Origin: Thermoplasmatota archaeon | GTDB lineage: Archaea; Thermoplasmatota; Thermoplasmata; Thermoplasmatales; Thermoplasmataceae | Assembly: GCA_023379825.1 (NCBI GenBank) | Contig: JAMCPQ010000050.1 | Location: 1 to 32,024, forward strand | DNA length: 32,024 bases | Direction: 5' to 3' | Shown: one piece after another, positions 31,490-32,024 of the stretch | Numbering within the stretch: the stretch's first letter is position 1 | Layout: every line of letters starts with the position of its first letter | Notes under the pieces: generated by a model | Databases searched by the model: none | What the model was told of the DNA's origin: nothing | The model's input: only the letters and a program-made list of their open reading frames with translations | Made by a program: the position numbers and the translations under genes

Positions 31490-32024
31490 ATGGATTTTCT
31501 TCTTATTCCGGGTGCATGGCTGGGCAGCTGGGTATGGGAGGATGTTGCAGATATTTTGAGAAGGAAAGGGCACAGAGCTTTCGGGGTCACTCTAACGGGA
31601 ATGGGAGACAGGGTGCATCTGGCAAGCCCTGATCTGACCCTCGAGGATGCTGTAAATGATGTTCAGAATATACTCAGGTACCATGGCCTGAGAAAACCGG
31701 TTATTGTGGGTCACAGTTTTGCAGGCAATCTAGCAGCAAAAATCGCTGATCTCAACCATGATTTAGTATCTGGTCTGATTTTCTTTGATTCTTCAATACC
31801 AGAATACACTGAGGAGAGACAGGGAGGCATTGATCAGTGGAGCGCAAAGGATCGAACGGAATTCCTTGAGGATGTCAACAGCAAATGGGGTGGATATTTT
31901 GTTCTCACCGAAGAAATGTTTTCCCAAATCGGTGGAGACTTTTCTGCAGAACAGAAGAAGGAATTCTTTTCAAGGATAACTCCACTACCATACAGGTATA
32001 TCGCGGATTCTATACAGCTGAGTC
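31490..32024 (+). CDS. Alpha/beta-fold hydrolase, 3' end cut by window
   Basis: The first 178 residues of an open frame that runs off the window end; the track lists only a shadow ORF here. It begins MDFLLIPGAWLGSWVWEDVA, then TLTGMGDRVHLASPDLTLEDAVNDV and the nucleophile elbow GHSFAG (Ser), later LIFFDSSIPEY. This is the EstA/methylesterase/hydroxynitrile-lyase-like branch of alpha/beta hydrolases. The acid and His residues would lie beyond the window. The ATG at 31468 is in another frame and reads only 54 codons. Confidence 0.88.
   Translation, partial: MDFLLIPGAWLGSWVWEDVADILRRKGHRAFGVTLTGMGDRVHLASPDLTLEDAVNDVQNILRYHGLRKPVIVGHSFAGNLAAKIADLNHDLVSGLIFFDSSIPEYTEERQGGIDQWSAKDRTEFLEDVNSKWGGYFVLTEEMFSQIGGDFSAEQKKEFFSRITPLPYRYIADSIQLS

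Noticed and set aside
31468-31632. ATG at 31468 preceded by GAGGAG, a good-looking ribosome-binding site
   Set aside because: It opens only 54 codons in a different frame from the clear hydrolase coding sequence. The GAGGAGAATTTTTATG is better read as BRE/TATA for a leaderless start at 31490.
1-32024. CRISPR array, insertion sequence, integrase or defence island
   Set aside because: No direct-repeat array, transposase, recombinase, restriction or toxin-antitoxin motif was found on either strand; gene content is housekeeping and metabolic.

Overview
This window reads as a compact, ordinary chromosomal stretch of a Thermoplasmatales-type euryarchaeon. The archaeal markers are a group II chaperonin (thermosome), ribosomal protein L15e, the RFC large subunit, an RNase P Pop5-like subunit, archaeal TYW1/Taw1, a family 5 uracil-DNA glycosylase, a TrmB regulator and a TRASH-domain copper regulator. 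Many genes have an AT-rich TATA-like box about 24-30 bases before the start codon, which implies leaderless mRNAs; this is typical of the group. Base composition looks moderate by eye (not computed). I assign the order with fair confidence, not the genus.

Layout, left to right. 100-3457: a DHDPS/aldolase-superfamily enzyme, then a convergent ABC-2 exporter pair (ATPase and permease). 3572-6469: family 5 UDG, a soluble SppA-like serine protease overlapping an M24 peptidase, and a small orphan. 6517-9532: a zinc-ribbon protein divergent from a CaiB/BaiF CoA-transferase, which faces a DUF35/thiolase-like operon. 9577-10788: a protein made of three repeats, and a small membrane protein whose promoter region holds an inverted repeat. 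10976-11857: tRNA-Ser(UGA) and L15e. 11954-14667: a copper cassette of a YHS-domain Cu+ P-type ATPase divergent from a TRASH regulator.

14752-20573: a Pop5-like RNase P subunit overlapping tail to tail with an acyl-CoA dehydrogenase / tRNA-binding domain / rfcL operon, then Taw1 and the thermosome subunit. 20804-23526: DUF1805 and Nudix, a HddA-like GHMP kinase, inorganic pyrophosphatase and an unknown partner. 23566-27908: an MFS transporter with an anomalous start, an alpha/beta hydrolase, and a PaaI thioesterase / CoaBC / nitrilase operon. 28118-32024: a TrmB-family regulator followed by endonuclease IV, DUF1015 and a membrane protein with overlapping start/stop codons, then a second alpha/beta hydrolase cut by the window end.

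Gene density is very high. No gene-free stretch exceeds 300 bases; the longest are 10135-10383, 20574-20803, 27909-28117 and 11057-11260. I saw no CRISPR array, insertion sequence, integrase, prophage or defence island. The best lead for undescribed biology is the thiolase-like protein at 8390-9532. Its nucleophilic Cys position is Ser and it is co-encoded with a DUF35 protein, an arrangement reminiscent of the DUF35-dependent aldolases of the thiolase superfamily.
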